Of a stretch of 12,134 bases of DNA, positions 1 through 7,162 are shown in pieces. Made by a program: the position numbers and the translations under genes. The stretch spans positions 1 to 12,134 of the forward strand of contig CAVBPX010000068.1 in assembly GCA_963597395.1 (NCBI GenBank). The letters run 5' to 3'. Origin of the DNA: Hallerella sp963597395 (GTDB lineage: Bacteria > Fibrobacterota > Fibrobacteria > Fibrobacterales > Fibrobacteraceae). The notes below the pieces were generated by a model. It was given only the letters and a program-made list of their open reading frames with translations. It was not told where the DNA came from and made no database searches. Within the stretch, counting starts at the first letter, position 1. The number at the start of each line of letters is the position of its first letter.

Positions 1-63
1 CCAGCCATCGCTTGGTCTCACTCAAATTTTCTTAACCAAAGCAATTTTTAGAGGTGACCTTGC

Positions 64-71
64 TATATTTG
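64..71 (+). promoter_or_regulatory. Putative -10 element of the transporter gene, leaderless geometry
   Basis: TATATT at 64-69 is preceded by TGC, which resembles an extended -10, and the 8-mer TATATTTG also fits the Bacteroidetes -7 consensus TAnnTTTG. Only six bases separate TATATT from the ATG at 76, so transcription would begin at or next to the start codon. A GAGGTGA stretch at 51-57 lies too far upstream to act as a ribosome binding site. No convincing -35 hexamer is visible. The same arrangement occurs in front of priA. The motif is seen directly; promoter function is inferred. Confidence 0.5.
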
Positions 72-75
72 GCAC

Positions 76-954
76 ATGAATTCCAAGCATCGCGGTTTTC
101 TCTACGGAGCGCTGGCCGCCATCTTCTACGGCACAAACCCGCTCGGAGCCCTTTACCTCTACAAGGTCGGCTTTACGCCCGGTTCCGTTCTTTTTTACCG
201 GTTTGCGGGAGCGTCCATTCTGAGCGCGCTTCTGATGGCGCTTTTGCGGAAGGACTTTCGCGCCCCGCGGGAGAACATTCCCTACATAGGCATCCTCGGC
301 GTTCTCTTTGCCGGGTCCGCGCTTTGCCTCTACCTGAGTTTTCTTTTTATGGATGCGGGAGTCGCCTCGACGCTTCTCTTTTCGTATCCTATCATGGTCG
401 CGGTTTTCATGGTCCTTTTCTTTAAGGAAAAGCTGCAAAAAAAAACGGTCGTTTCGATTGCCCTTGCCATTCTGGGCGTCGTACTTTTGATGCGCACAAG
501 CGACGGCGCGATTTTGAGCCCCGCGGGAATCACGCTCGTTTTCTTTGCTTCGCTCGCCTATGCGATTTACATCGTCGTCGCGGCCCGGATGCCAAAGCCC
601 ATCGGAGCAATCAAGATGAACATGTACATCTTTGCCGTGTGCGCCCTGTGCCTTTTTGTCTTTTCGCTCTGCACGCCGGAACATTCCATTCATCCGGTCG
701 AGGATTGGCATTCGTTCTTTTGGCTTTTTCAGCTTGCCCTGATGCCGTCGTTCCTTTCGCTTGTCTTTATGCAAAAGGCCCTCCGCACCATCGGTTCGAC
801 GCCCACGGCCATTCTCGGGGCCCTTGAGCCGCTCACCGCCGTATGCATCGGCGTGGGAGTCTTTCACGAGGCTCTCTCCACGCGGCTCGTCTTCGGAATC
901 ATCCTGATTCTTTGCAGCGTGACGCTTCTCGCCGTGCAAAAGAAAAAGCGTTAA
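76..954 (+). CDS. DMT superfamily (EamA) transporter, 10 predicted membrane segments
   Basis: This 292-residue protein is hydrophobic throughout and splits into two halves of about five membrane segments each (roughly residues 7-140 and 150-287). That is the duplicated EamA architecture of drug/metabolite transporters, and the length is normal for the family. Typical details are the charged FFKEKL end of the first half (115-120) and the EPLTA motif (251-255) in the penultimate helix. It probably exports or exchanges a small metabolite across the inner membrane; the substrate cannot be read from sequence. The basic C-terminus (QKKKR) should be cytoplasmic. The ATG at 76 is chosen because MNSKHRG leads directly into the first helix and a promoter-like element ends six bases upstream. 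It appears monocistronic, with no same-strand neighbour within 200 bp. Confidence 0.9.
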   Translation: MNSKHRGFLYGALAAIFYGTNPLGALYLYKVGFTPGSVLFYRFAGASILSALLMALLRKDFRAPRENIPYIGILGVLFAGSALCLYLSFLFMDAGVASTLLFSYPIMVAVFMVLFFKEKLQKKTVVSIALAILGVVLLMRTSDGAILSPAGITLVFFASLAYAIYIVVAARMPKPIGAIKMNMYIFAVCALCLFVFSLCTPEHSIHPVEDWHSFFWLFQLALMPSFLSLVFMQKALRTIGSTPTAILGALEPLTAVCIGVGVFHEALSTRLVFGIILILCSVTLLAVQKKKR

Positions 955-991
955 AAAGGGAAGTTCCGGTGAGCTGGGAATGTCGCTTTTT
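943..991 (+). terminator. Possible weak terminator of the transporter gene
   Basis: AAAAAGCG at 943-950, which overlaps the last codons of the transporter, is perfectly complementary to CGCTTTTT at 984-991. A smaller TTCC/GGAA pairing (964-967 with 977-980) lies inside the loop. The right arm supplies a T run. The long loop and A/T-rich arms make this a weak candidate, and it could be chance. Confidence 0.3.
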
Positions 992-1180
992 GTCGGAGAC
1001 GTTTTGCATGCGGAGAAATGCCGAATGCAATCCGGGAGCTTCGGGATGCGTTCTCGAAGGACGCTTCTACTTTCCGTTCGATGCATCCAAGAATTTGCGA
1101 AGAGGAAAAGGTTCCGGGGCGAAAAAGCGTGCGAACGCTCACGCGGAATCCCCAAACGAAAGACCTCCCGAAAATTTATA
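955..1180. other. Non-coding, hairpin-rich spacer
   Basis: No open frame here has a plausible start, ribosome binding site or recognisable protein. Three stem-loops are visible. TTGCAT/ATGCAA with an inner CGG/CCG lies at 1004-1030. GCGTTC/GGACGC around a TCGAA loop lies near 1048-1064. AGCGT/ACGCT (1126-1130 with 1135-1139) competes with GCGTG/CACGC (1127-1131 with 1140-1144). The spacer lies upstream of the promoter element of the next gene, so these structures would exist in RNA only in read-through from the transporter or in an unseen small transcript. Confidence 0.4.
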
Positions 1181-1190
1181 GCTATCTTTT
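1181..1190 (+). promoter_or_regulatory. Putative -10 element of the outer-membrane barrel gene
   Basis: GCTATCTTTT contains TATCTT at 1183-1188, 38 bases before the chosen ATG at 1227. This implies a 5' leader of about 30 nt that carries the AGGAG ribosome binding site. The same GCTAT(A/C)TTT core precedes the transporter and priA starts. No clear -35 box is visible; the upstream sequence is A-rich. Confidence 0.5.
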
Positions 1191-1212
1191 ATGCAAATTT
1201 TACATTTTCAAC

Positions 1213-1217
1213 AGGAG
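1213..1217 (+). promoter_or_regulatory. Ribosome binding site deciding the start at 1227
   Basis: AGGAG lies nine bases before the ATG at 1227. That ATG opens directly into a signal peptide. The in-frame ATG at 1191 has no ribosome binding site and lies next to the -10 element, so it would be upstream of or at the transcription start. Confidence 0.75.
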
Positions 1218-1226
1218 ACATCTTCC

Positions 1227-1979
1227 ATGTTCAAAAAAATCGCAATGGCCGCTCTGCTCGTCGCCACGTCGAGCTTTGCCACGTGGGACTACTACGCTAT
1301 TCCGGACGCGGGAAAGGGAACCATCAAGGCCCAGTTCCTCTACGATACGGACGATCCCTGGTCGCAGTGGGGCTTAAACGTCAGCGGACGCTACGTCATC
1401 ATGCAGGGGCTTGAACTTTCGCTCCAGTCTTTCGGCTATCTTTCGCAGGAATCCGGCGACTGGGACGGTTCGGGCTTCACGGACTTTATCCTCGGCGGCC
1501 GCTACGCCGTCATGCCGAACCTGAACGTTTTCCTCGACATGAACATTCCTATCGGTGACGACGAAGTTTCCTCGAACCGGTTCTCCTTCTATCTGGGCGG
1601 ACAGTTCTCGCAGGAACTAGTCCCGAGCCTCCTCCTCGGAACGGAAGTCGGAGCCTTCTGGGGCTTTGAACATCACGATTCCGAACCGGGCCTCATCCTC
1701 GAAGCGGCCGGCGAACTCGGATATGCCATTCCGAACATCGGACTTACGCCCTTCATCGGACTCCAGCTCAAGTACAAGCTCACGGACGACGAATACAACG
1801 ACCACGACGCGGACGACACCTCGGGCGATACGCAGTTCAACCTCTGGGTGGGCGTCACCTACGCCATCAATGCGGAAATGGCCGTTGACGGAAAGCTCAT
1901 TATGCGCTCGGGCGACAACAGCCTCGACATGGACGGCGACGCGACGGGCGTCCGCGTGGACTTCTACTTCAACTTCTAA
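1227..1979 (+). CDS. Secreted outer-membrane beta-barrel protein, unknown cargo
   Basis: The 250-residue product starts MFKKIAMAALLVATSSFA, a textbook signal peptide with predicted cleavage after Ala18. The mature part alternates polar and hydrophobic/aromatic residues in many short strands, such as GLNVSGRYVIM, FTDFILGGRYAV and FSFYLGGQF. It ends DFYFNF, with the terminal Phe expected for insertion by the BAM machinery. Turns are rich in Asp and Gly, and one extended acidic segment at about residues 187-202 is probably an extracellular loop. Size and strand content suggest a small barrel of roughly 10-12 strands. A porin, a channel or a structural barrel are all possible; I do not recognise a named family. 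It is flanked by its own promoter and a strong terminator, so it is probably monocistronic and possibly abundant. Confidence 0.8.
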   Translation: MFKKIAMAALLVATSSFATWDYYAIPDAGKGTIKAQFLYDTDDPWSQWGLNVSGRYVIMQGLELSLQSFGYLSQESGDWDGSGFTDFILGGRYAVMPNLNVFLDMNIPIGDDEVSSNRFSFYLGGQFSQELVPSLLLGTEVGAFWGFEHHDSEPGLILEAAGELGYAIPNIGLTPFIGLQLKYKLTDDEYNDHDADDTSGDTQFNLWVGVTYAINAEMAVDGKLIMRSGDNSLDMDGDATGVRVDFYFNF

Positions 1980-1993
1980 TTCAAAAACTTTTG

Positions 1994-2026
1994 AAAAATC
2001 CCGGGCTCACAGGCTCGGGATTTTTT
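1994..2026. terminator. Strong intrinsic terminator, probably bidirectional
   Basis: ATCCCGGGC (1998-2006) pairs with GCTCGGGAT (2013-2021) with one G-U wobble, around a 6-nt TCACAG loop. Flanking A's at 1994-1997 extend the stem by pairing with T's at 2022-2025. A T run follows on the plus strand and a T run also follows on the minus strand. It lies 14 bp after the barrel gene's stop and can also stop convergent priA transcripts. Confidence 0.9.
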
Positions 2027-2029
2027 CTT

Positions 2030-2084
2030 TGGATTCTATCGAATTCTTTGAACCTTCCAGAACGACTTGTGACAAAAATTGTCA
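2030..2084 (-). repeat. Composite repeat, copy 1 (3' of priA)
   Basis: Read on the minus strand, this begins with the near-palindrome TGACAATTTTTGTCA (2084-2070), continues CAAGTCG then TTCTGGA (2062-2056), and ends TAGAATCCA (2038-2030) after a 17-nt interior. The first 29 nt match copy 2 (12020-12093) at 27 positions and the last 9 nt match exactly; only the interior differs in length (17 versus 36 nt). The TTCT...AGAA ends are inverted relative to each other. It starts 23 nt after the priA stop and abuts the terminator. Function is unknown: a REP-like extragenic element or an operator-type palindrome are both possible. Confidence 0.75.
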
Positions 2085-2107
2085 AAATCGAATACGCGCA
2101 GCCAAAC

Positions 2108-4159
2108 CTACATCGGGTCGATGTTCACGCGGATTTCCAAATCCTTCGGCAAATCCGAAAGGGCGCTGCGAAGGTCCGATGCGAGCGGAGCCTTGAGAAG
2201 AAGATGTTTCCAGAATGTGCCGCGGACCTGCAAAATGTAGGCATCGACCGGTCCCAAAACTTCAAGTTTCGGATTTTTCGAAAGTTCGTTCGCAAATTCC
2301 GTGGCGCGCTTTTCCAGAACTTTTAAATCCCGATGGCCCATTTCGACCGCCGCAATTTTCGAATAGGGCGGATAGTGCGCCTCGAACCGGGCCGCCAGTT
2401 CCCAGTCGGCAAATCCAAAATAATCGTGCGAAACGGCAAACCTGAAAATCGGATCGTCGGGACTGTTCGTCTGGAGAATGACGGAGCCTCCCCGCCGCGC
2501 ACGCCCGGCCCGGCCCGCCGTCTGGCTCAAAAGCTCAAAGAGCCGCTCACCGGCCCGAAAGTCCGGCACGCCAGCGCCGATATCGGCGCCCACGACGCCC
2601 ACCAGCTGGACGTCGGGAAAATCGTGGCCCTTGGCCACGATTTGCGTGCCCAGCAGAACGGAATATTTTTTTTCGCGGAAGTCCGAGAGAATTCGCTCCG
2701 CGGCGCCCACGTTTGCCGTCGTATCGCGGTCCATCCGAACGATTTTCGCCGTGGGAATCCATTCCGCAATTTCCTCTTCGAGTTTTTCAATGGCGCCGCC
2801 CGCAAATTCAAATTCCGGGGACCCGCATCCCGGACAATTTCCGTTTAGCGGCAAGAGCTTTCCGCAATAGTGGCAAAGAAGCCCGCCGTATTGCTTGTGA
2901 TACACAAGCGGAACCTTGCAATCCGGGCACGAAAACGGTTCGCCGCATTCCGCACAAAGTTTTACCTTGGAATATCCGCGGCGGTTCATCAAAACAATCG
3001 CCTGGTCGCCGCGATCAATCGTTTCGGCAAGGGCCTCCCGCAGTTCGCTCGAAAGGAGGAGCGACGAATCCTGCAACCGGGCCTTTTTCTTCATATCGAT
3101 AATCCGGACGCGCGGAAGTTCCGTATCCGTGGCCCGTTTCGTGAGGGCGATATACTCCAGCTTTCCGTTTTTCGCCGCAAAAAAAGTTTCGAGCGACGGC
3201 GTCGCGCTTCCGAGAACGACCAGAGCCCCGAACTTGTAGGCTTCGTGAAAGGCAAGGCTCCGGGCGTGATACCGCGGCGCGGAGTCCTCCTGTTTGTAGG
3301 AGGCGTCGTGTTCCTCGTCCAAAATCACCAGGTCGTATTCGAACGGCGAAAGAATCGCGCTGCGCGTTCCGACGACAATTTTTGCCTTGTTCGAAAGGAT
3401 GGATACCCAGGCTTCGCGCTTTTTCGGGGCCGAGAGCGCCGAGTGGACGACCGGGACGTCAAATCCCAAAAATTTCGAGAAGCGGGCAGCCGTCTGCGGA
3501 GCGAGACCTATCTCGGGAACGAGAACAAGAACCTTCTTTCCGCGCGAAAGCGCAAGCCTTGCAAGGTCCATGTAGATGCGAGTCTTGCCGCTGCCCGTCA
3601 CGCCGTGGAGAAGCGCGCCGCGAAAACCTTCCTTTTGAAGGAGAAGTTCCAAAAGCTTCGAAAAGGCCGTCTCCTGCTCCGCGGTCCGCGGCGGAATTTC
3701 CGCACCGTCAACGGCGCTTTCGGCATTTTCCGACGGTTTTGAAAGTTCCCCGTCCGAAAGCTCCAAAGAAGCATCCAGGTAAGACCCGAAGCCTTTCGGC
3801 AAAAAGACGTTCAGCGACTGCATCGGGCTCGAAAGGTAATAGTTCGACACCCATTCGAGCTTTTCCATAAAACGCTCTGGAAAAACGTAGCCCGAGGCAT
3901 GCGGATAGGCGGGCTTTACATTTTTAAACGAAGGCCGTTCAAAAACCGGGCGCGAAACGACGCCGAGCATGGGCGCGCGCCTCGAAAGCTGCACCCAAAC
4001 AACGCTTCCCCGTTTGAGCGAAACGCCTTCCGGAACGGCGTAGGTAAAGGCTTTGGGCGACATGGGCACCCAAACTTCACAAAACGCGGAAAACTCCCCG
4101 ACGTCCCTTGCGACGGAAACCTCCTCGGGCGGAAGCGTCTTTTTCACTCTTTTGGCCAT
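2108..4159 (-). CDS. priA: Primosomal protein N', replication restart helicase PriA
   Basis: PriA is the 3'-to-5' DNA helicase that recognises stalled or repaired forks and reloads the replisome. The order of parts in this 683-residue protein is complete. The N-terminal DNA-binding region (about 25-125, starting FCEVWVPMSPKAFTYAVPEG) is followed by an acidic linker (about 130-158) and Walker A GVTGSGKT (186-193). DEEH lies at 281-284 and GSATPS at 317-322. Eight zinc-ligand cysteines (402, 405, 411, 414, 429, 432, 442, 445) form the PriA zinc insertion. GTQIVAKGHDFPDV starts at about 504 and QTAGRAGR lies at 546-553, with a C-terminal domain to 683. It is slightly shorter than E. coli PriA (732). 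The start ATG at 4159 sits six bases from a TATCTT element and has no ribosome binding site. It is divergent from the DUF349 gene and convergent with the barrel gene. Confidence 0.97.
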   Translation of the reverse strand: MAKRVKKTLPPEEVSVARDVGEFSAFCEVWVPMSPKAFTYAVPEGVSLKRGSVVWVQLSRRAPMLGVVSRPVFERPSFKNVKPAYPHASGYVFPERFMEKLEWVSNYYLSSPMQSLNVFLPKGFGSYLDASLELSDGELSKPSENAESAVDGAEIPPRTAEQETAFSKLLELLLQKEGFRGALLHGVTGSGKTRIYMDLARLALSRGKKVLVLVPEIGLAPQTAARFSKFLGFDVPVVHSALSAPKKREAWVSILSNKAKIVVGTRSAILSPFEYDLVILDEEHDASYKQEDSAPRYHARSLAFHEAYKFGALVVLGSATPSLETFFAAKNGKLEYIALTKRATDTELPRVRIIDMKKKARLQDSSLLLSSELREALAETIDRGDQAIVLMNRRGYSKVKLCAECGEPFSCPDCKVPLVYHKQYGGLLCHYCGKLLPLNGNCPGCGSPEFEFAGGAIEKLEEEIAEWIPTAKIVRMDRDTTANVGAAERILSDFREKKYSVLLGTQIVAKGHDFPDVQLVGVVGADIGAGVPDFRAGERLFELLSQTAGRAGRARRGGSVILQTNSPDDPIFRFAVSHDYFGFADWELAARFEAHYPPYSKIAAVEMGHRDLKVLEKRATEFANELSKNPKLEVLGPVDAYILQVRGTFWKHLLLKAPLASDLRSALSDLPKDLEIRVNIDPM

Positions 4160-4165
4160 GTGATA

Positions 4166-4173
4166 AAGATAGC
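4166..4173 (-). promoter_or_regulatory. Putative -10 element of priA, leaderless geometry
   Basis: On the minus strand GCTATCTTT precedes the priA ATG, with exactly six bases (TATCAC) between TATCTT (4171-4166) and ATG. The transporter gene shows the same spacing: GCTAT(A/C)TTT, two bases, then CAC, then ATG. No Shine-Dalgarno is seen between element and start, so a leaderless or near-leaderless mRNA is inferred. No recognisable -35 box is seen. Confidence 0.5.
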
Positions 4174-4217
4174 TCTTTTGGGATTTTTTGCGCTTTTTTT
4201 GAAAACGTGCTTGGATT

Positions 4218-4223
4218 TATCTT
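4218..4223 (+). promoter_or_regulatory. Candidate -10 element of the DUF349-sua5 operon
   Basis: TATCTT lies 65 bp before the DUF349 start and would give a leader of roughly 60 nt. Alternatives in the same A/T-rich 129-bp divergent spacer, such as TATTTA at 4231, cannot be excluded. Confidence 0.35.
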
Positions 4224-4276
4224 CGGTATTTATTTAGATTGAGTTTATCATGTGCGCTTTTCGGCGCATCAGACTT

Positions 4277-4282
4277 GGAGAA
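4277..4282 (+). promoter_or_regulatory. Ribosome binding site deciding the start at 4289
   Basis: GGAGAA, eight bases (counted from GGAG) before the ATG at 4289, favours this start over the in-frame ATG at 4250. The upstream ATG would add a 13-residue basic extension and has no ribosome binding site. Confidence 0.7.
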
Positions 4283-4288
4283 CCTTCT

Positions 4289-7159
4289 ATGGGAATTTTG
4301 AATTTTTTTAGACCCGAATGGCAGCATTCCAACCCCGAAGTCCGCAAAAAGGCGGTCTTGCGATTGGACAACAGCGACACGTCCGCGCTTTCAAGCGTCG
4401 CCCTGAACGATGCCGATCCGAAAATTCGAAATATCGCCATTAAAAAGCTCTCCGATACGGATGCGCTCCAAAATGTTCTCGCCAAGGAAACCGACCTTTC
4501 CAACAAGCACGAGGCGGAAGTCCGCCTGCAGGAACTCTGGGCAAACATCCTCAAGAACTTCCGCGAGGTTCCGACCGACAAGGAAAAAGAAGCCCTGAAG
4601 CTCATCGCCGGGACGCCGTTTGCAGACGACCTCGTAAAGTCCATGCCCAATTCCGAACTCAGGCTCTCGCTTGTCAATCTCACGACGCGCCAAGGCACGC
4701 TCGAATACATCGCGCTCAAGGACGCAAAAAGCGAAATCGCCATGACCGCGCTCGAACGCATCGATCGCGAAAACATGCTCGACAACATTTCGAAAAACTC
4801 CCGCCACACGGAAGTCCGCCAAAAGGCGGCCGAAAGGAAAAAGGCCTTGCAAAAGCCGAGCAAGCAGGAAGCGGAAAAGAACGAGATGCTCCTCCTCTTC
4901 CACAAGCGGGACGCCATTATCCAACAGGCGCAGCGCCTCTCCGACGCCAAGGACTTCATGACGAACAAGCCGCAGTTCGACAAGGTTCTCGAAATGGCAA
5001 GCGAACTGGGAATGGGACCGGCACAGGCGGACCTCGACCGCGTCATCGCGAGCTACGAAAACCGTCGCGCCGAAGAAAAGTCCCGCATCGAAAGGGAAAA
5101 CGCGGAAGCTCTCGCCAAGGAAACCAAGCGGAAGGAACTCGAAGGCATCCTTTCGCAAATCGACCGTCTTCTCGAAGCGGGCGCAGGCCAAAACAAGGAC
5201 GCCATCGCGGAACTCATCCAAAAGTTCGAAGAGGCGAACGGGGACGCCGAGACGCCGCTCACCGGGCTTTTCAAAATGTCCGTCGAACGCTTCAACCGTC
5301 TGACCCAGAACGAAACCGCGGAATCCGCCGCCGAGGATCGCACGAGCCGCGACGAAATTCTCGCCCAGCTTTCGCTCCTCGCCGACTCGGACGACACGTC
5401 CAAAACCGCCGAGCACAAGGTCAAGGCTCTTGTCCGCAAGTGGGAATCGATGCCCCTTATGGAAGGCGAAGACCCGGAACTTCAAAAGTATAATGCCCTG
5501 CGCAGCAAGCTTTCCGAAAAGTTCAACGAAAAGCGCGAAGCCGACGAAAAGGCGTTTAACGAGAACGTCGAAAAATTGCGCGCAATCATCGAAAGCGTCA
5601 AAAAAATAGACGAGAACAGCGACTTCCGCGACATTTCCCAAAAGCTCCGCGATTCCTACAAGGCGTGGAAGGATGTCGTCGGCGACGACAAGTTCCGCTA
5701 CAAGGAAATCTGGAAGGAATACCAGGAAGCGACCGAACGTTTCAAGGAAATGCAGGAATGGGAATCCTGGCACAACGAGCACGACCGGGAAGCGCTTCTC
5801 GAAGAGATGTCCGCACTGGAAAGCGCCGAGCCGTCCAAGGACACCATTATCAAATTGCGAGCACTCACAAGCCAGTGGAAGGCCATCGGTCCCGTTTCCG
5901 CAGCCCGCGTAAACGACTTCCGCGACAAGTTCCGCGGGCTTTTCGAAGGTATCATGGCCAAGTGCGAACCCTTCCTCAAGGAGCAGGAAGAAGAACGCAA
6001 GAAGAACCTTGAAATCAAGGAAGGCATTTGCGAAAAGGTCGAAGCCCTCTCCACGGAAAACGGAGAAAACTGGCGCGACAAGTACAAGACGATGCAGGAG
6101 CTTCAGGAAAAATGGAAGACCGTCGGGATGGTTCCGAAGGAAAACGTCCAGCCGCTTTGGGATCGTTTCCGCGCCGCCGAAACAGCCTTCTACAGCAAGC
6201 ACCGCGAATTTGTCAAAAAGGAAGACGTCGTCCGCGAGGCGAACTATCAAAAGAAGATAGCCCTTTGCGAAAAGGCCGAGTCCCTTTCCGATTCCTCCGA
6301 CTGGAACAGCGCCTCGGGCGAGTTCCGCAAATTGCAGGAAGACTGGAAGGCCTCCGGTCCCGTTCCGCGGTCCAAGTCCGAAGAAATCTGGAACCGTTTC
6401 CGCACGGCATGCGACGCGTTCTTCGCGCGCAAGCGCGCCCACTTCGAAGAGATGGACCAGACAAAGCTGAACAACCTCAAGGCCAAGGAAGCGCTTTGCG
6501 AAAAGCTCGAAGCGATTGACTTCGACCCGAATAGTCCGGAATCCATGGCGAACGTCAAGGCGATTGTCGAGGAATGGAAAACCATCGGAATGGTTCCCAA
6601 GGAAAACGTCGATTCCATCTGGGACCGTTACAGCGAAATTCTCGACCGGTTTGCGGAAAAGCGCGCCGCCGCGGATCCCGAGTTCAAAAAGATTGCGGAC
6701 GAAGCCAAACAAAAAAAGGAAGCGATGATTTCCACGGTGTCCGCGCTTGTCGAATCCGCCGGTTCCAATGAAAGTTCCGACACGGTCAAGCGCCTCCAGT
6801 CCGAGTGGAAGTCCCTCCCCCGCACCGGAACCTCCGAAAAGGAACTGTATCAAAAGTTCCGCGCGGCATGCGACGACTTCTTCAACCGTCGCCGCGACCA
6901 GCTCGACATCCAGGAGCAGGCCCGCGAAAACAATTTGCAGAACAAGCTCCGCCTTTGCGAAGAAGCGGAACGCCTGCTCGAAAGCCTCACCGAGGAAACC
7001 CGCCGCGAAGCGATGAACGTCGTGAAGCAGCTCCGCCGCCACTGGAAAGAAATCGGAGCGGTCCCCCGCAAGGATTCCGACAAGGTCTGGAAGCGGTTCA
7101 ATTCGGCATGCGACGCCATCTTCGGAAACAAGCCCGAAGACAAGCAGCCCGAAGCCTAA
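4289..7159 (+). CDS. Long DUF349 tandem-repeat protein with HEAT-like N-terminus
   Basis: This 956-residue, highly charged, almost entirely helical protein has no signal peptide or membrane segment, so it should be cytoplasmic. Residues about 5-80 look like HEAT/ARM-type helix pairs (NPEVRKKAVLRL, DPKIRNIAIKKL). The middle (about 190-360) is Glu/Lys-rich and coiled-coil-like. From residue 385 to the end it consists of DUF349 units, each opening with a conserved Trp followed by a pattern like W-K-x-I-G-x-V-P and then W-x-R-F-R about 16 residues later. The anchoring Trp residues are at 385, 460, 530, 609, 686, 763, 840 and 919; the last six units are clear and the first two are diverged. DUF349 has no settled biochemical role that I can state, and nothing catalytic is visible. 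A scaffold or RNA/protein-binding rod is an inference. It is followed after 3 nt by sua5, with which it is probably co-transcribed. Confidence 0.9.
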   Translation: MGILNFFRPEWQHSNPEVRKKAVLRLDNSDTSALSSVALNDADPKIRNIAIKKLSDTDALQNVLAKETDLSNKHEAEVRLQELWANILKNFREVPTDKEKEALKLIAGTPFADDLVKSMPNSELRLSLVNLTTRQGTLEYIALKDAKSEIAMTALERIDRENMLDNISKNSRHTEVRQKAAERKKALQKPSKQEAEKNEMLLLFHKRDAIIQQAQRLSDAKDFMTNKPQFDKVLEMASELGMGPAQADLDRVIASYENRRAEEKSRIERENAEALAKETKRKELEGILSQIDRLLEAGAGQNKDAIAELIQKFEEANGDAETPLTGLFKMSVERFNRLTQNETAESAAEDRTSRDEILAQLSLLADSDDTSKTAEHKVKALVRKWESMPLMEGEDPELQKYNALRSKLSEKFNEKREADEKAFNENVEKLRAIIESVKKIDENSDFRDISQKLRDSYKAWKDVVGDDKFRYKEIWKEYQEATERFKEMQEWESWHNEHDREALLEEMSALESAEPSKDTIIKLRALTSQWKAIGPVSAARVNDFRDKFRGLFEGIMAKCEPFLKEQEEERKKNLEIKEGICEKVEALSTENGENWRDKYKTMQELQEKWKTVGMVPKENVQPLWDRFRAAETAFYSKHREFVKKEDVVREANYQKKIALCEKAESLSDSSDWNSASGEFRKLQEDWKASGPVPRSKSEEIWNRFRTACDAFFARKRAHFEEMDQTKLNNLKAKEALCEKLEAIDFDPNSPESMANVKAIVEEWKTIGMVPKENVDSIWDRYSEILDRFAEKRAAADPEFKKIADEAKQKKEAMISTVSALVESAGSNESSDTVKRLQSEWKSLPRTGTSEKELYQKFRAACDDFFNRRRDQLDIQEQARENNLQNKLRLCEEAERLLESLTEETRREAMNVVKQLRRHWKEIGAVPRKDSDKVWKRFNSACDAIFGNKPEDKQPEA

Positions 7160-7162
7160 GCC

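Noticed and set aside
11..50. GCTTGGT ... ACCAAAGC inverted repeat followed by a T run, as a terminator of a gene left of the window
   Set aside because: The stem is short and bulged with a loop of about 18 nt, and no coding sequence is visible upstream to support it.
22..1155. A 377-codon minus-strand open frame over the transporter
   Set aside because: It has the same register-aligned codon-bias effect. The product is an Arg/Lys-rich sequence with no domain, and the sense frame is a clear EamA transporter.
1191..1226. Upstream ATG at 1191 as the start of the barrel protein
   Set aside because: It would put 12 residues before the signal peptide, has no ribosome binding site and lies directly against the TATCTT element.
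2870..3742. A 290-codon plus-strand open frame opposite priA
   Set aside because: It lies wholly within the strongly supported priA helicase region. The predicted product is basic and repetitive, with no ribosome binding site or family features.
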